Source: Saprospiraceae bacterium
GTDB taxonomy: Bacteria > Bacteroidota > Bacteroidia > Chitinophagales > Saprospiraceae
Direction of reading: 5' to 3'
Assembly (NCBI GenBank): GCA_016713025.1
Contig: JADJPZ010000002.1
Location: 617,479 to 681,478 of the forward strand
Length of the DNA: 64,000 nt
Each line of letters begins with the position of its first letter. The first letter of the stretch is position 1. Positions 44,775 to 54,789 of the stretch are shown here, one piece after another. A program made the translations under genes and the position numbers. The notes under the pieces are model-generated. The model saw only the letters and a program-made list of their open reading frames with translations, ran no database searches and was not told the DNA's origin.

Positions 44775-46229
44775 TCAATTGGATCTCCAGAAAAAAGGGG
44801 TGAAAATGATCAGGATTGTGAAAAGTTCTAACCTTCCCAATAACATCAATACAGAAAAAATCCACTTGGCTGAATCCGGAACCCATCCGAAATTGTCCAC
44901 CGGTCCTAATTTTCCTATAGCCGGACCTACATTGCCGAGTGTTGTGGCGCAGCCACCAATAGCTGTTATGAAGTCTATACCTGTGAGGGTAATAAAAAGT
45001 GAACCCATAATAAATGTCATCAGATATACCAATAAAAATACAAGGATATGAGTCAGAATCCTCGGTGCCACTATCTCTTTGTTGATTTTAATCCGTATCA
45101 ACGCTCTTGGGTGAAGGATTCTTTTAAACTCCAGATACATATTTTTTACAAATACCATATGCCTGATAAATTTAATTCCTCCGGCAGTGCTTCCCGCACA
45201 TGCACCCAAAAACAGGGTAAGGAAGAAAAACATCGTCAGTCCGGGACTCCATTGGGTATAATCTGCTGTAACAAAACCGGTAGTGGTAATCAAACTTACC
45301 AACATAAAGAGTCCGTTTCGGAAGTTCTCTTCATATGAGCCGCCAGTCATATAATTAATCCAAAGGCCTAAGACTAATGATGTTAAAAGTATGAATAGTG
45401 TATAATATCTGAACTCTTCATTGATCCAAACTTTACTGAATCTACCTTTAAAAAGATAGTATAATACGGCATAATTGCACCCTGCGATAAACATAAATAA
45501 GATAATCGTGTAGTGGATACCTGGTGAAGTAAAATGGGCAATACTCGCATTTTTGGTGGAAAAACCACCGGTTCCCATGGTGGCGAAAGCGTGGTTGATA
45601 GCGTCAAAAAGAGACATGCCATGCCACCATAGCAAAAAGAAGAGTGTCATGGTCAGACCAAAATAAATAAACCAAAGTCTTTTGGCGGTCTCTTTTATTC
45701 TTGGATGCACTTTATCGGCAGTCGGACCGGGAGATTCGGCAACAAATAATTCTATACCAGCTATTCCAAGTAATGGAAAAAGTGCCACTGTCAGCACTAT
45801 AATACCCATGCCACCGATCCAGTGGGTCATACTTCTCCAAAATAATATGCCTGGTGGCAAAGATTCAATGTCGGTAAAAATAGAAGCTCCTGTAGTTGTA
45901 AATCCTGATACCGATTCAAAAAAAGCATCAGCAAAATTGGTGGTCACACCGGAAAGCATAAAGGGTAAGGCTCCGAAAAACCCGAGAAAAACCCATCCCA
46001 TAGCTACTATGAGGTATCCTTCTCTTTTATTGACTATAGTACTCGAGCTGAATTTTGAAAACCATAATAACGCACCTGTGACAATTGTGATCCCGCCGGA
46101 GATTAAAAAATCTTTAAAATCGCTACCTGCATTATAGTACGATACTGCGGCCGTAAGAAACATAGATAGTCCAAGAAGTACCATCAATACACCTGTGACA
46201 TTGGATATGGGTTGATAATTTATTCGCAT
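44775..46229 (-). CDS. trkH: Potassium uptake membrane subunit TrkH
   Basis: A 484-residue K+ translocating subunit with repeated helix-pore-helix units. Filter regions are visible in SGFTTTGASIF (about residue 110), ATMGTGGFST (about 218), LITTTGFVTADY and GCATTLGNVGPAIG. It works with the cytosolic regulator TrkA, whose gene ends two bases upstream on the same strand. Full length. Confidence 0.95.
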   Translation of the reverse strand: MRINYQPISNVTGVLMVLLGLSMFLTAAVSYYNAGSDFKDFLISGGITIVTGALLWFSKFSSSTIVNKREGYLIVAMGWVFLGFFGALPFMLSGVTTNFADAFFESVSGFTTTGASIFTDIESLPPGILFWRSMTHWIGGMGIIVLTVALFPLLGIAGIELFVAESPGPTADKVHPRIKETAKRLWFIYFGLTMTLFFLLWWHGMSLFDAINHAFATMGTGGFSTKNASIAHFTSPGIHYTIILFMFIAGCNYAVLYYLFKGRFSKVWINEEFRYYTLFILLTSLVLGLWINYMTGGSYEENFRNGLFMLVSLITTTGFVTADYTQWSPGLTMFFFLTLFLGACAGSTAGGIKFIRHMVFVKNMYLEFKRILHPRALIRIKINKEIVAPRILTHILVFLLVYLMTFIMGSLFITLTGIDFITAIGGCATTLGNVGPAIGKLGPVDNFGWVPDSAKWIFSVLMLLGRLELFTILIIFTPFFWRSN

Positions 46230-46231
46230 GG

Positions 46232-47569
46232 TTACCTGAACATGTCTTCTATTCTGCCAATGGCTCCCGGTAATGAAAGAATGATGACTTTATCATGGAT
46301 CTGAAATATAAATTCTCCTGTAGGGATGATAGTTTCTTTGCCTCTGATTACAGCGCCTACAATTGCTTGAGAAGGAAGTTTCAGATCTTTTAACGGAGTT
46401 CGTGTCAGTCGCCCTTCCTTATGAATCAGGTACTCAATAATTTCTGCATCTACTCCATGCAAGCTTGCAATGGCTTCAACCCTACCTTTTCTCACATACC
46501 GGAATATATTATTGGCAGCAATGATCTTTTTATTGATCATCGTATCCACACCTATGTTCTGTGAAATATGGGTATAATCCAGGTTTTCAACCAATGCAAT
46601 GGTCTTATAAACGCCGGCGTTTTCAGCCATCAGGGATGTGATGATATTGGTTTCGCTATTGGGAGTTACGGCAATAAATGCATCTATCCTTTCGAGTCCC
46701 TCTTCTTTGAGAAGATCAAAATTGGAAGGGTCTCCTTTTATTACCATTGTATTATTGAGTTCGTCCAGTAGTTTTTTACACTGATTTTCATCTGCCTCCA
46801 CAATAGAAATATTGTAATCATTTTCAAGATGTTTTGCGACGGTCATAGAAATGATATTACCACCGACCATCATTATACTTTTTATTTTTCGGGCCGATTT
46901 GCCGATCATCTCTATTAATCCATCTACTTCTGTTTTTTCTATGATAAAGTATATATGGTCTCCTCGTCTGAGTACCGTACTTGCCCTTGGCAGGATAGTT
47001 TCATGACCTCTGAGCACTGCTACGGGTGAGTAATTTGTATTTTTCAGCCTTTTAATTTCTTCAACAGACCGTCCATTATAAAATGAGTCCTCTTCTATTT
47101 TTAATCCAATTAAAGAAACCCTTCCGTTTTCAAAATCAAAACTATCTGTAACCTGGCTGAACTCAAGCAATCTCATAATCTCCTGAGCAGCCAGGAGAGA
47201 CGGGGATATTACCTTATCAACTCCCAGCTCTCTGAATATACCTTTAGCTCTTTTTTCGAGATTGGCGATATTGTTTATCCTGGCAATGGTCTGTTTGGTT
47301 CCCATTTTTTTTGCAATGCTGCATGCCATCAGGTTGTCGTTTTCTCTTGTCGTCACAGCAAGAAAAATTGAAACCAAGTCAAGGTTTATCTGACTCAGGA
47401 TACCGATATTGGAAGCGTCACCATAGATTGTCTGTACATCAAGGTGACTCTGAGCATATTCCAAAACATCTCTGTCAGAATCAATGATGATGATGTCATG
47501 TTGGGCAGACGAGAGCAACTTTGCAAGATGGAAACCTATACCTCCTGCCCCTGCTATAACTATTTTCAT
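46232..47569 (-). CDS. trkA: Trk system regulatory protein TrkA
   Basis: A 445-residue protein with two RCK repeats, each an N-domain (NAD-binding) followed by a C-domain. The first opens MKIVIAGAGGIGFHLAKLL with the GAGGIG loop and an acidic residue (IIIDSD). The second opens IKSIMMVGGNIISMTVA. It gates the TrkH channel in response to NAD(H)/ATP. First gene of the trkAH pair. Confidence 0.95.
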   Translation of the reverse strand: MKIVIAGAGGIGFHLAKLLSSAQHDIIIIDSDRDVLEYAQSHLDVQTIYGDASNIGILSQINLDLVSIFLAVTTRENDNLMACSIAKKMGTKQTIARINNIANLEKRAKGIFRELGVDKVISPSLLAAQEIMRLLEFSQVTDSFDFENGRVSLIGLKIEEDSFYNGRSVEEIKRLKNTNYSPVAVLRGHETILPRASTVLRRGDHIYFIIEKTEVDGLIEMIGKSARKIKSIMMVGGNIISMTVAKHLENDYNISIVEADENQCKKLLDELNNTMVIKGDPSNFDLLKEEGLERIDAFIAVTPNSETNIITSLMAENAGVYKTIALVENLDYTHISQNIGVDTMINKKIIAANNIFRYVRKGRVEAIASLHGVDAEIIEYLIHKEGRLTRTPLKDLKLPSQAIVGAVIRGKETIIPTGEFIFQIHDKVIILSLPGAIGRIEDMFR

Positions 47570-47626
47570 TTAAATTGTTGATCCATCCTTGTTGTAAGAT
47601 GGAAGCTGCAAATGTAATATTATTTA

Positions 47627-49645
47627 TTATTTTACTATCACCTCATCTACAAAAATCCAAGCCCGTGATCCTGCTCCCGCGTATCCTTTTGGTATCTGGC
47701 CAAAATTTTTTGCTTTGATCCTGATATATCTGGCATTTACATTTGTCCTGAACTCTATCCTGGTGACACCATCTTCGCCGATGTTAAATTTTGATTTGCT
47801 GCTTGTTTCTTTGAAGTTGATATTGTCATCAGAGGTGAAAACAGTAACCTTCGAAGGCATAAATATCCAGCTTTGCGGCTGATTCATGACGTCAAGGCTA
47901 ACATAACTTATTTTTTGTTTTTGTTCCAGATCTATAGTGCCTTCAAAATCTGCACCATTCCAACCCAACCATTCGCCGTCATTGAAAGCTGTATTACTGC
48001 CAAAAATGCCGTTGTTCCATCCATTGTTGCCGGATTTATTGTATTTCGGGTCAGGAGGTGTGGTAAGGGAAGATTGTTTTCCGGTTGCTTTATGCCAATT
48101 TTCTCCCTTTCTGAGTTCTTTCACTTTATCTGGTTTAAACTGAAGATTTTTTGGAAGTTTGAACAGACCAAATTCTGCTATTGTTGGGTTCAGTCTTGAG
48201 GAAAGAATCCGCAATCTGACTTTAGCTGAACTCACCGGTTCAAATCTTAGCAGCCGTTTGTATCCTACCGTAGTCCCGCTGGTGATTTGTTTCCATTGAT
48301 TATCTTTCCATATATCGAGTGCAAAATGCTCTATGCGCTGCCCAATACGAATATTTTCCTGTAAAAGTAAGACATCAAAGGTCTTTTTCCCTTTGAGTTG
48401 AAATTCTACTGTTGTAGTTGTATCAGCCGATTTGGTAATAAAGTGAGTACTATTATTTCCATCCAGGATATTGTTTTGACCCAAACCGTTGTTTGATGTG
48501 ACAGAAGCGTCTTTGGCGAGATTGATTGAAAAAGTAAGGTCGATGAGTCTTTTCCATTCCTTCAGGTTTTTTACATCGTTTTCATGGATTAAGCCTCTTT
48601 TGTCGGGTGGAATATTGAGCAGTAGCACACCATTGCGACCTATAGAACTAAAGTATATATCAAAGAGCTTTTCCGGTGTTTTGACCCTGTCGTCTTCTTC
48701 TTTATGGTAAAACCATCCCGGACGAATGGATACATCGGTCTCAGACGGATACCAAATCAAACCACTGGCATTCATAATCTTGGGTCTGCTTGCCAAATCT
48801 GATTCTGTCATATCACCTACCGGGGCAAATGTAGCATCAGACTGAGAGTTTTTCTGAATACTTTCCTGTATTCTCGCATCTACAGGCATGACACTCCACT
48901 CCGTTTCGCGGCCATAACCCGATTCTGTACCTACCCATCTCACGTCTGGTCCCATGATGGCTATGGTGGCTTCCGGCTGAAGTTTCCGTATCAATGTATA
49001 GTACCGCTCAAAATCATACACTTGCCTTTTACCATTGGGACCTTCGCCATTGGCACCATCAAACCAGACTTCATCTACCTGCCCGTATTCTGTCAATAGT
49101 TCTGTAAGCTGCCGGATAAAAAAATCATTGTAAGCGTCGGTACCATAACTAGCTTCGGTCCTGTCCCAAGGTGATAAGTACACTCCGAAGCCAATCTTGT
49201 ATTTGCGGCAAGCATCGGCCACTTCTTTCACCACATCACCTTTGCCTCCTTTCCAGGGAGTGTTTTTTACTGAATGTTCGGTATATTTACTAGGCCACAA
49301 GCAGAATCCATCATGATGCTTAGCAGTCAGGATGACCAATTTAATTCCGGACTCACCTGCTACCTTCACCCACTGATCAGCATCCAGTTCACTCGGATTA
49401 AAGAGGTTTTTGTCTTCGTGCCCGTGACCCCACTCGCGATCAGTAAAGGTATTGATGCCGAAATGGAAAAAAGCCGTTAACTCCAATTGTTGCCATTTCA
49501 ACTGACGGGGTGAGGGTGTGACATTGGCTGCTTTTGTGATGATATCCTGATGACTGTCTGTGGGTAGGATGGGTACAAAACTTTGAGACATTATGCCTGA
49601 AAAAGCAGATAATATGGTGGCAATTGTCACAAAAAATGTTTTCAT
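47627..49645 (-). CDS. Alpha-L-fucosidase (GH29) with F5/8-type C domains
   Basis: A 672-residue exported glycoside hydrolase. After a signal peptide (about 1-20) comes the GH29 barrel, with WQLELTAFFHFGINTFTDREWG, KHHDGFCLWPSKYT, the probable nucleophile Asp in EVWFDGANGEGP (near residue 197) and WYPSETDVSIRPGWFYH. The C-terminal 300 residues hold discoidin-like carbohydrate-binding domains. It hydrolyses terminal L-fucose from glycans in the periplasm or outside the cell. The IS66-type element inserted nine bases upstream of the start (its target copy ends at 49661) and probably separates the gene from its promoter. Confidence 0.92.
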   Translation of the reverse strand: MKTFFVTIATILSAFSGIMSQSFVPILPTDSHQDIITKAANVTPSPRQLKWQQLELTAFFHFGINTFTDREWGHGHEDKNLFNPSELDADQWVKVAGESGIKLVILTAKHHDGFCLWPSKYTEHSVKNTPWKGGKGDVVKEVADACRKYKIGFGVYLSPWDRTEASYGTDAYNDFFIRQLTELLTEYGQVDEVWFDGANGEGPNGKRQVYDFERYYTLIRKLQPEATIAIMGPDVRWVGTESGYGRETEWSVMPVDARIQESIQKNSQSDATFAPVGDMTESDLASRPKIMNASGLIWYPSETDVSIRPGWFYHKEEDDRVKTPEKLFDIYFSSIGRNGVLLLNIPPDKRGLIHENDVKNLKEWKRLIDLTFSINLAKDASVTSNNGLGQNNILDGNNSTHFITKSADTTTTVEFQLKGKKTFDVLLLQENIRIGQRIEHFALDIWKDNQWKQITSGTTVGYKRLLRFEPVSSAKVRLRILSSRLNPTIAEFGLFKLPKNLQFKPDKVKELRKGENWHKATGKQSSLTTPPDPKYNKSGNNGWNNGIFGSNTAFNDGEWLGWNGADFEGTIDLEQKQKISYVSLDVMNQPQSWIFMPSKVTVFTSDDNINFKETSSKSKFNIGEDGVTRIEFRTNVNARYIRIKAKNFGQIPKGYAGAGSRAWIFVDEVIVK

Positions 49646-49661
49646 ATTAATTCAAATTTAA

Positions 49662-51138
49662 GTAACTACTCAGGTATAAAAGCATAAAAATAAAGTTGTA
49701 AAAATACAAAAAGAGTTATAACTTTGTACGACCAACCTTAAAGTATTGATATAGAACTTGATTTAAAATCAAGAAAATATCGAAAATTTATCTTCCATAT
49801 TAGTTTTAGTTGAGCAGCTTCGCCAAGAATTGGTCGAGGTAAAAGAAGAATTACGTCTTACCAAAGAAGATAACGAAAAATTAAAGGCAAGGATAATAGA
49901 ATTGAGTCATAAAAAGAATAGCTCAAACAGTTCACTTCCTCCCTCAACGGATATACAAAGAACAACAAAAAGTCTCAGACAAAAAGTGGCAAGAAAACAG
50001 GAGGCCAAACTGGTCACGAAGGAACTACATTAGAATTTCACTCTGAACCCGAGGTAATTGATCACATTGACCAGACGTGTCCAGTATGCGGAACAATTTA
50101 TATCGATGTTCCAACATTGAAAGAAAGGCGACAAGTCTTAGACATACCGCCCATTGCCATACAAGCATATGAGCATAGGGTGTACGAAAGACGTTGTAGT
50201 TGTGGAGCTTGTTGTGTCAGTTCTTTTCCTGACCATGTAAAGAGTCCGATAAGTTATGGTCGAAACATTGAGACATTATGTGGATACTTTTCAGCCAGAC
50301 AGTATGTGAGCGTATCCAGAATACGAGAGATGTTTGCAGACGTATTCAATCTAAACATCAGCGAAGGAACAATTGTCAATAAAATAAAGTCTTTGGCACA
50401 AAGATGTATGCCACAGTATGAAGAAATACAAAAAGAGGTACAACAAAGTAGCTGTGTGGGAACAGATGAAACAGGAGGCAAGGTAAACGGTAAGTTGCGA
50501 TGGTTGTGGGCATGGCAAACAAGATTAGTCACCTTTATAGTAGTTTCATCAAATAGAGGCTTTGAAACTATTGAGAAGTACTTTGGCGAAGGATTTGTTA
50601 ATACTATATTGGTCCATGATTGCTGGAAGGCACACTTCATCATAGGGGCAAAGGACGTCAGATATGCCTAAGCCATATACTTAGAGAATTACAATACTTT
50701 ATTGAAAAGAGAAATAAATGGGCTTACGAGTTGACTAAATTAATATGGAAAGCCTTGGCTCTAAAAAAATAATGCTTACAAATGCTGAAGCCAACTATGA
50801 AACACAAATCAACCAAATTGAAAAACACTAAACCACATACTGAATAAAGAGATACATTCCAAAGATAAAAAACTACATACTTTACAAAAAAGACTAAACA
50901 AACACCAACAATATCTACTTACTTTTCTAAAAGTAATGGAAGTACCACCAGACAACAACTTTAGCGAACAAGCCATCAGAAACGTAAAGGTAAAACTCAA
51001 GGTTAGCGGTCAGTTTAGGTCAGACCAAGGTGCTTCATATTATGCAGTCCTAAGATCAGTTATTGATACTGCTATAAAAAGAAATCTAAACGTTCTCCAA
51101 GTATTAGCTAATGCTTAACTTTGTACCTGAGTAGTTAC
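49662..51138 (+). mobile_element. IS66-family element with perfect 8-bp target duplication
   Basis: A 1477-bp element with 15-base terminal inverted repeats, GTAACTACTCAGGTA (49662-49676) and TACCTGAGTAGTTAC (51124-51138). It is flanked on both sides by AAATTTAA (49654-49661 and 51139-51146), the 8-bp duplication expected of IS66. It has only a TnpC-type gene, in a decayed state. Confidence 0.93.
49830..51118 (+). pseudogene. IS66-family transposase, several frameshifts
   Basis: Pieces of one IS66 TnpC-type transposase in changing frames. SHKKNSSNSSLPPSTD (about 49900-49960) is the usual N-terminal motif. The frame shifts near 49985 into KTGGQTGHEGTTLEF and a CPVCG zinc knuckle. The core SSCVGTDETGGKVNGK (about 50450-50490) carries the first catalytic Asp. 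Another shift near 50650 leads to ICLSHILRELQYF, then further shifts near 50770 and 50830. The tail FSEQAIRNVKVKLKVSGQF (about 50960) holds the catalytic Glu region. At least four frame changes mean it is inactive. Confidence 0.9.
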
Positions 51139-51156
51139 AAATTTAAAAGTATCAAC

Positions 51157-54100
51157 TTACATATTCCTCCTATACTTTCCTCCGACTTCATACAGCGCAT
51201 TGGTGATCTGCCCGAGTGTACAGGTTTTTACGGTTTCCATCAGGCTATCAAATAAATTGTCATTGGTAATGGCCTTTCTTTTTAGTTGATCCAGCGCTTT
51301 TGAAGCATTTGGTGCATTAGTCTTGTGAACATTCCCGACAGTATGGATTTGCTCGACTTTTTCTTCTTCTGTGGCACGTATCACTTCACCTGGTAAAATC
51401 GTAGGCGAGCCATCTTTTGACAAAAATGTATTGACTCCAATGATAGGGTACTCTCCGTTGTGTTTTAGGGTCTCATAGTAGAGGGATTCTTCCTGTATTT
51501 TTGATCGCTGATACATGGTTTCCATGGCACCAAGTACGCCACCTCTTTCTGTAATGCGGTCAAACTCCGACAAAACAGCCTCCTCGACCAGGTCTGTTAA
51601 CTCCTCAATGATAAATGATCCCTGCAATGGGTTTTCATTTTTTGAAAGGCCCAGCTCTTTGTTGATGATCAACTGGATGGCCATAGCCCGACGAACACTT
51701 TCTTCTGTCGGGGTAGTGATGGCTTCGTCATAGGCATTGGTATGCAGAGAATTGCAGTTGTCGTATATGGCGTACAAAGCCTGCAAAGTAGTCCTGATAT
51801 CATTGAAGGCTATTTCCTGGGCGTGAAGCGAACGTCCGGATGTCTGAATGTGATATTTCAGCATTTGTGACCGGGCGTTGCCACCATACTTGTACTTCAT
51901 GGCTTTGGCCCATATGCGTCTGGCTACACGACCTATTACAGCGTATTCAGGATCGATACCATTGCTGAAGAAAAATGAAAGATTGGGGGCAAAGTCATCA
52001 ATATGCATGCCCCGACTCAGGTAATACTCCACAAATGTAAATCCATTGGAAAGTGTAAAAGCAAGTTGTGAGATAGGATTAGCGCCTGCTTCTGCAATAT
52101 GATACCCGGATATGGATACCGAATAAAAGTTGCGAACCTGATGCCGGATAAAATATTCCTGCACATCACCCATCAGGCGAAGTGAAAACTCTGTACTGAA
52201 GATACAGGTATTCTGAGCCTGGTCTTCTTTGAGTATATCAGCCTGCACTGTACCCCTGACAGCACTCAGTGCATTGGCTTTGAGGGCAGCATATACATCT
52301 TCAGGAAGGACTTCGTCACCTGTTATACCTAATAATAGTGTACCCAAACCATCATTGCCCAAAGGAGTTTTTCCTTTGTAAACCGGTCTTGTGATACCTT
52401 TTGATTCATATTTTTCTGTGAGTTTTTGATCTACTACCTGTTCTAGACCATGTGATCTGATATACTTTTCGCATTGCTGATCTATCGCTGCATTCATAAA
52501 AAATGCACAAATGGTTGCAGCCGGACCATTGATCGTCATGGATACTGATGTGGCGGGATTACAAAGGTCAAAACCTGAGTACAGAATTTTGGCATCATCC
52601 AGACAACATATACTCACGCCCGAATTGCCGATTTTCCCATAGATGTCAGGTCTGTAGTCTGGGTCTTCACCGTACAATGTCACAGAGTCAAATGCCGTAG
52701 ACAATCTTTTAGCAGGCAAGTCCAAAGACACGTAATGAAATCTTTTATTGGTCCTTTCGGGACCACCTTCTCCAGCAAACATACGTGTGGGATCTTCACC
52801 CTCTCTTTTGAAAGGAAATACGCCGGCCGTATATGGAAACTCTCCGGGTACATTTTCCTGAAGATTCCACTTGAGGATGTCTCCCCAATCTCTATATTGC
52901 GGCAGACATACTTTTGATATTCTGGTTTTGGACAGTGATTCCGTATACGGGATTATTTTTACTTCTTTGTTTCTCACTTTGAAGATAAATTCCTGAGCAG
53001 CGTATTGTCCTTTTTTATTTTCCCAATTTTCAAGGATACGTTTGTTTTCGCCGGTAAGGTCATCCCACACTTCCTGATATGCCTCTTGTAACGCCTTTTT
53101 TGTACTTTCTTCTATGATGATGTCTGCGGAAGATTTAAGGCTGTATGCTTTTGAGGCTGCATCACTTTGATCTGAAACTGTCCTGTCGTAAGCTTTATTG
53201 TTTTCTGTGATCTCGGACAGATACCTTATCCTGTTGGGTGGGATGATATATACTTTTTCACTTTCACCTTCCAGCAAGTCTAAGGTGGAGTTTAAGCCGG
53301 CATTTGTTTTATTATTGATGATCTTTATTAATGCCTTATAAAGTGTGTTGGTACCCGGGTCATTAAACTGAGATGCGATAGTGCCGAAGACAGGCAATTT
53401 TTCCGGATCAACATCCCAAAGATTGTGGTTGCGCTGATATTGCTTACGGACATCTCTCATAGCATCCAAAGCTCCTTTTTTGTCAAATTTATTGATAGCA
53501 ATGATATCTGCAAAATCCAGCATATCAATCTTTTCAAGCTGACTCGCCGCACCGTACTCGGGTGTCATGATGTACATAGCCAAATCAGAATGGTCCACTA
53601 TCTCTGTATCCGACTGGCCGATGCCTGATGTTTCAAGGATGATCAGGTCATAGCCGGCTTTTTTAAGGATATTTACGGCACCTTGTACATATTTGGAAAG
53701 GGCAAGATTGGATTGTCTTGTGGCTAAGGACCGCATATACACCCGATCATTGTTGATGGCGTTCATACGTATGCGATCACCCAGGAGTGCTCCTCCTGTT
53801 TTTCTTTTGGAAGGGTCTACAGAGATGATTCCCAGGGTTTTGTCCGGAAAGTCAAGCAAAAATCGTCTCACTATCTCGTCTACCATGCTGGACTTGCCTG
53901 CGCCTCCTGTGCCTGTGATGCCAATGACAGGTATATGGGTATTGGAGTGTGACAATGAGTCTGTTATCCCCTGATAGCTATCGGCATAATTTTCGAGTGC
54001 GGAAATCATCCTGGCCGTATAAAAGTAATTTTTGGTATTAAGGTCAGAAATGTCAAAGTCCAGTTTTTCACCAAGAGGGAAATCACATTTTTGGAGCAAA

Positions 54101-54513
54101 TCATTGATCATACCCTGCAAACCCATAGATCGGCCATCGTCAGGAGAGTAAATTCTGGTAATACCGTACTGATGTAATGTTTTCATTTCATCCGGCAATA
54201 TAGTGCCGCCACCACCGCCAAAAATTTTGATGTGTCGGCAATTTCTTTCTTTCAGCAAGTCATAGATATATTTAAAAAATTCATTGTGACCTCCCTGATA
54301 AGATGTGATGGCTATGCCCTGCACGTCTTCCTGAATGGCTGTCTCCACTATTTCCTGAGCAGAACGGTTGTGCCCAAGATGGATGATTTCAGCACCTGAT
54401 CGCTGCATGACACGTCGCATGATATTGATCGCTGCGTCATGCCCGTCGAAGAGCGAACCTGCTGTAACAATGCGAATTTTGTTTGTCGGTATATATGTTT
54501 GGGCTTCGTTCAT
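51157..54513 (-). CDS. icmF: Fused isobutyryl-CoA mutase (IcmF)
   Basis: A 1118-residue coenzyme-B12-dependent acyl-CoA mutase with its G-protein chaperone built in. Order: B12-binding domain with axial-ligand motif LFDGHDAAI (near residue 22); MeaB-like GTPase (GITGTGGAGKSSM near 205, SGIGQSDTE, NKFDKKGA); linker; and the mutase barrel from about 560 on (LYGEDPDYRPDIYGKIGNSG, SMTINGPAAT, TSGRSLHAQEIAFND). The fused order and these motifs are those of IcmF, not of methylmalonyl-CoA mutase, which is encoded in separate or differently ordered chains. It interconverts isobutyryl-CoA and n-butyryl-CoA, or related branched acyl-CoAs, in valine/fatty-acid metabolism. Intact. Confidence 0.93.
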   Translation of the reverse strand: MNEAQTYIPTNKIRIVTAGSLFDGHDAAINIMRRVMQRSGAEIIHLGHNRSAQEIVETAIQEDVQGIAITSYQGGHNEFFKYIYDLLKERNCRHIKIFGGGGGTILPDEMKTLHQYGITRIYSPDDGRSMGLQGMINDLLQKCDFPLGEKLDFDISDLNTKNYFYTARMISALENYADSYQGITDSLSHSNTHIPVIGITGTGGAGKSSMVDEIVRRFLLDFPDKTLGIISVDPSKRKTGGALLGDRIRMNAINNDRVYMRSLATRQSNLALSKYVQGAVNILKKAGYDLIILETSGIGQSDTEIVDHSDLAMYIMTPEYGAASQLEKIDMLDFADIIAINKFDKKGALDAMRDVRKQYQRNHNLWDVDPEKLPVFGTIASQFNDPGTNTLYKALIKIINNKTNAGLNSTLDLLEGESEKVYIIPPNRIRYLSEITENNKAYDRTVSDQSDAASKAYSLKSSADIIIEESTKKALQEAYQEVWDDLTGENKRILENWENKKGQYAAQEFIFKVRNKEVKIIPYTESLSKTRISKVCLPQYRDWGDILKWNLQENVPGEFPYTAGVFPFKREGEDPTRMFAGEGGPERTNKRFHYVSLDLPAKRLSTAFDSVTLYGEDPDYRPDIYGKIGNSGVSICCLDDAKILYSGFDLCNPATSVSMTINGPAATICAFFMNAAIDQQCEKYIRSHGLEQVVDQKLTEKYESKGITRPVYKGKTPLGNDGLGTLLLGITGDEVLPEDVYAALKANALSAVRGTVQADILKEDQAQNTCIFSTEFSLRLMGDVQEYFIRHQVRNFYSVSISGYHIAEAGANPISQLAFTLSNGFTFVEYYLSRGMHIDDFAPNLSFFFSNGIDPEYAVIGRVARRIWAKAMKYKYGGNARSQMLKYHIQTSGRSLHAQEIAFNDIRTTLQALYAIYDNCNSLHTNAYDEAITTPTEESVRRAMAIQLIINKELGLSKNENPLQGSFIIEELTDLVEEAVLSEFDRITERGGVLGAMETMYQRSKIQEESLYYETLKHNGEYPIIGVNTFLSKDGSPTILPGEVIRATEEEKVEQIHTVGNVHKTNAPNASKALDQLKRKAITNDNLFDSLMETVKTCTLGQITNALYEVGGKYRRNM

Positions 54514-54574
54514 TGATTAGAGCATTAGTATTTGCAAATGTACTACTATTTTTTTGAAGCTCCCTGAGAGGTAG

Positions 54575-54715
54575 TGAATATATGTGGATAACAAACTGCA
54601 CAAATACTTAAATTCCCTCCTTACCCTCAATCCCAAGCATAGCTTGGCAGGCTCTGAAGGGACGACCCACGCCAAATTCTTTCAATATTGGGCTGGTCTC
54701 CCCTTTAGTTATACC
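54575..54715. repeat. Tandem repeat unit 1 (split by IS110)
   Basis: This unit carries TGTGGATAA (54583-54591), then the C-rich stretch and the AAGCATAGCTTGG inverted repeat shared with 56477-56545. It breaks off at CTCCCCTTTA, where the IS110 sequence begins. Together with the units at 56367 and 56571 it forms an originally contiguous tandem array. Confidence 0.75.
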
Positions 54716-54749
54716 GTTGATTTTATAATATTTGGCGGTGTTTTTTATT

Positions 54750-54789
54750 ACCAAGTTCAAACAAATTTATATGTTTGCACTTGGTAATG
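54750..54789. terminator. Hairpin at the end of the IS110 transposase
   Basis: ACCAAGTTCAAACA and TGTTTGCACTTGGT pair with two mismatches and a short AT loop just after the transposase stop at 54767. It may act as terminator or as part of the IS end. Confidence 0.5.
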
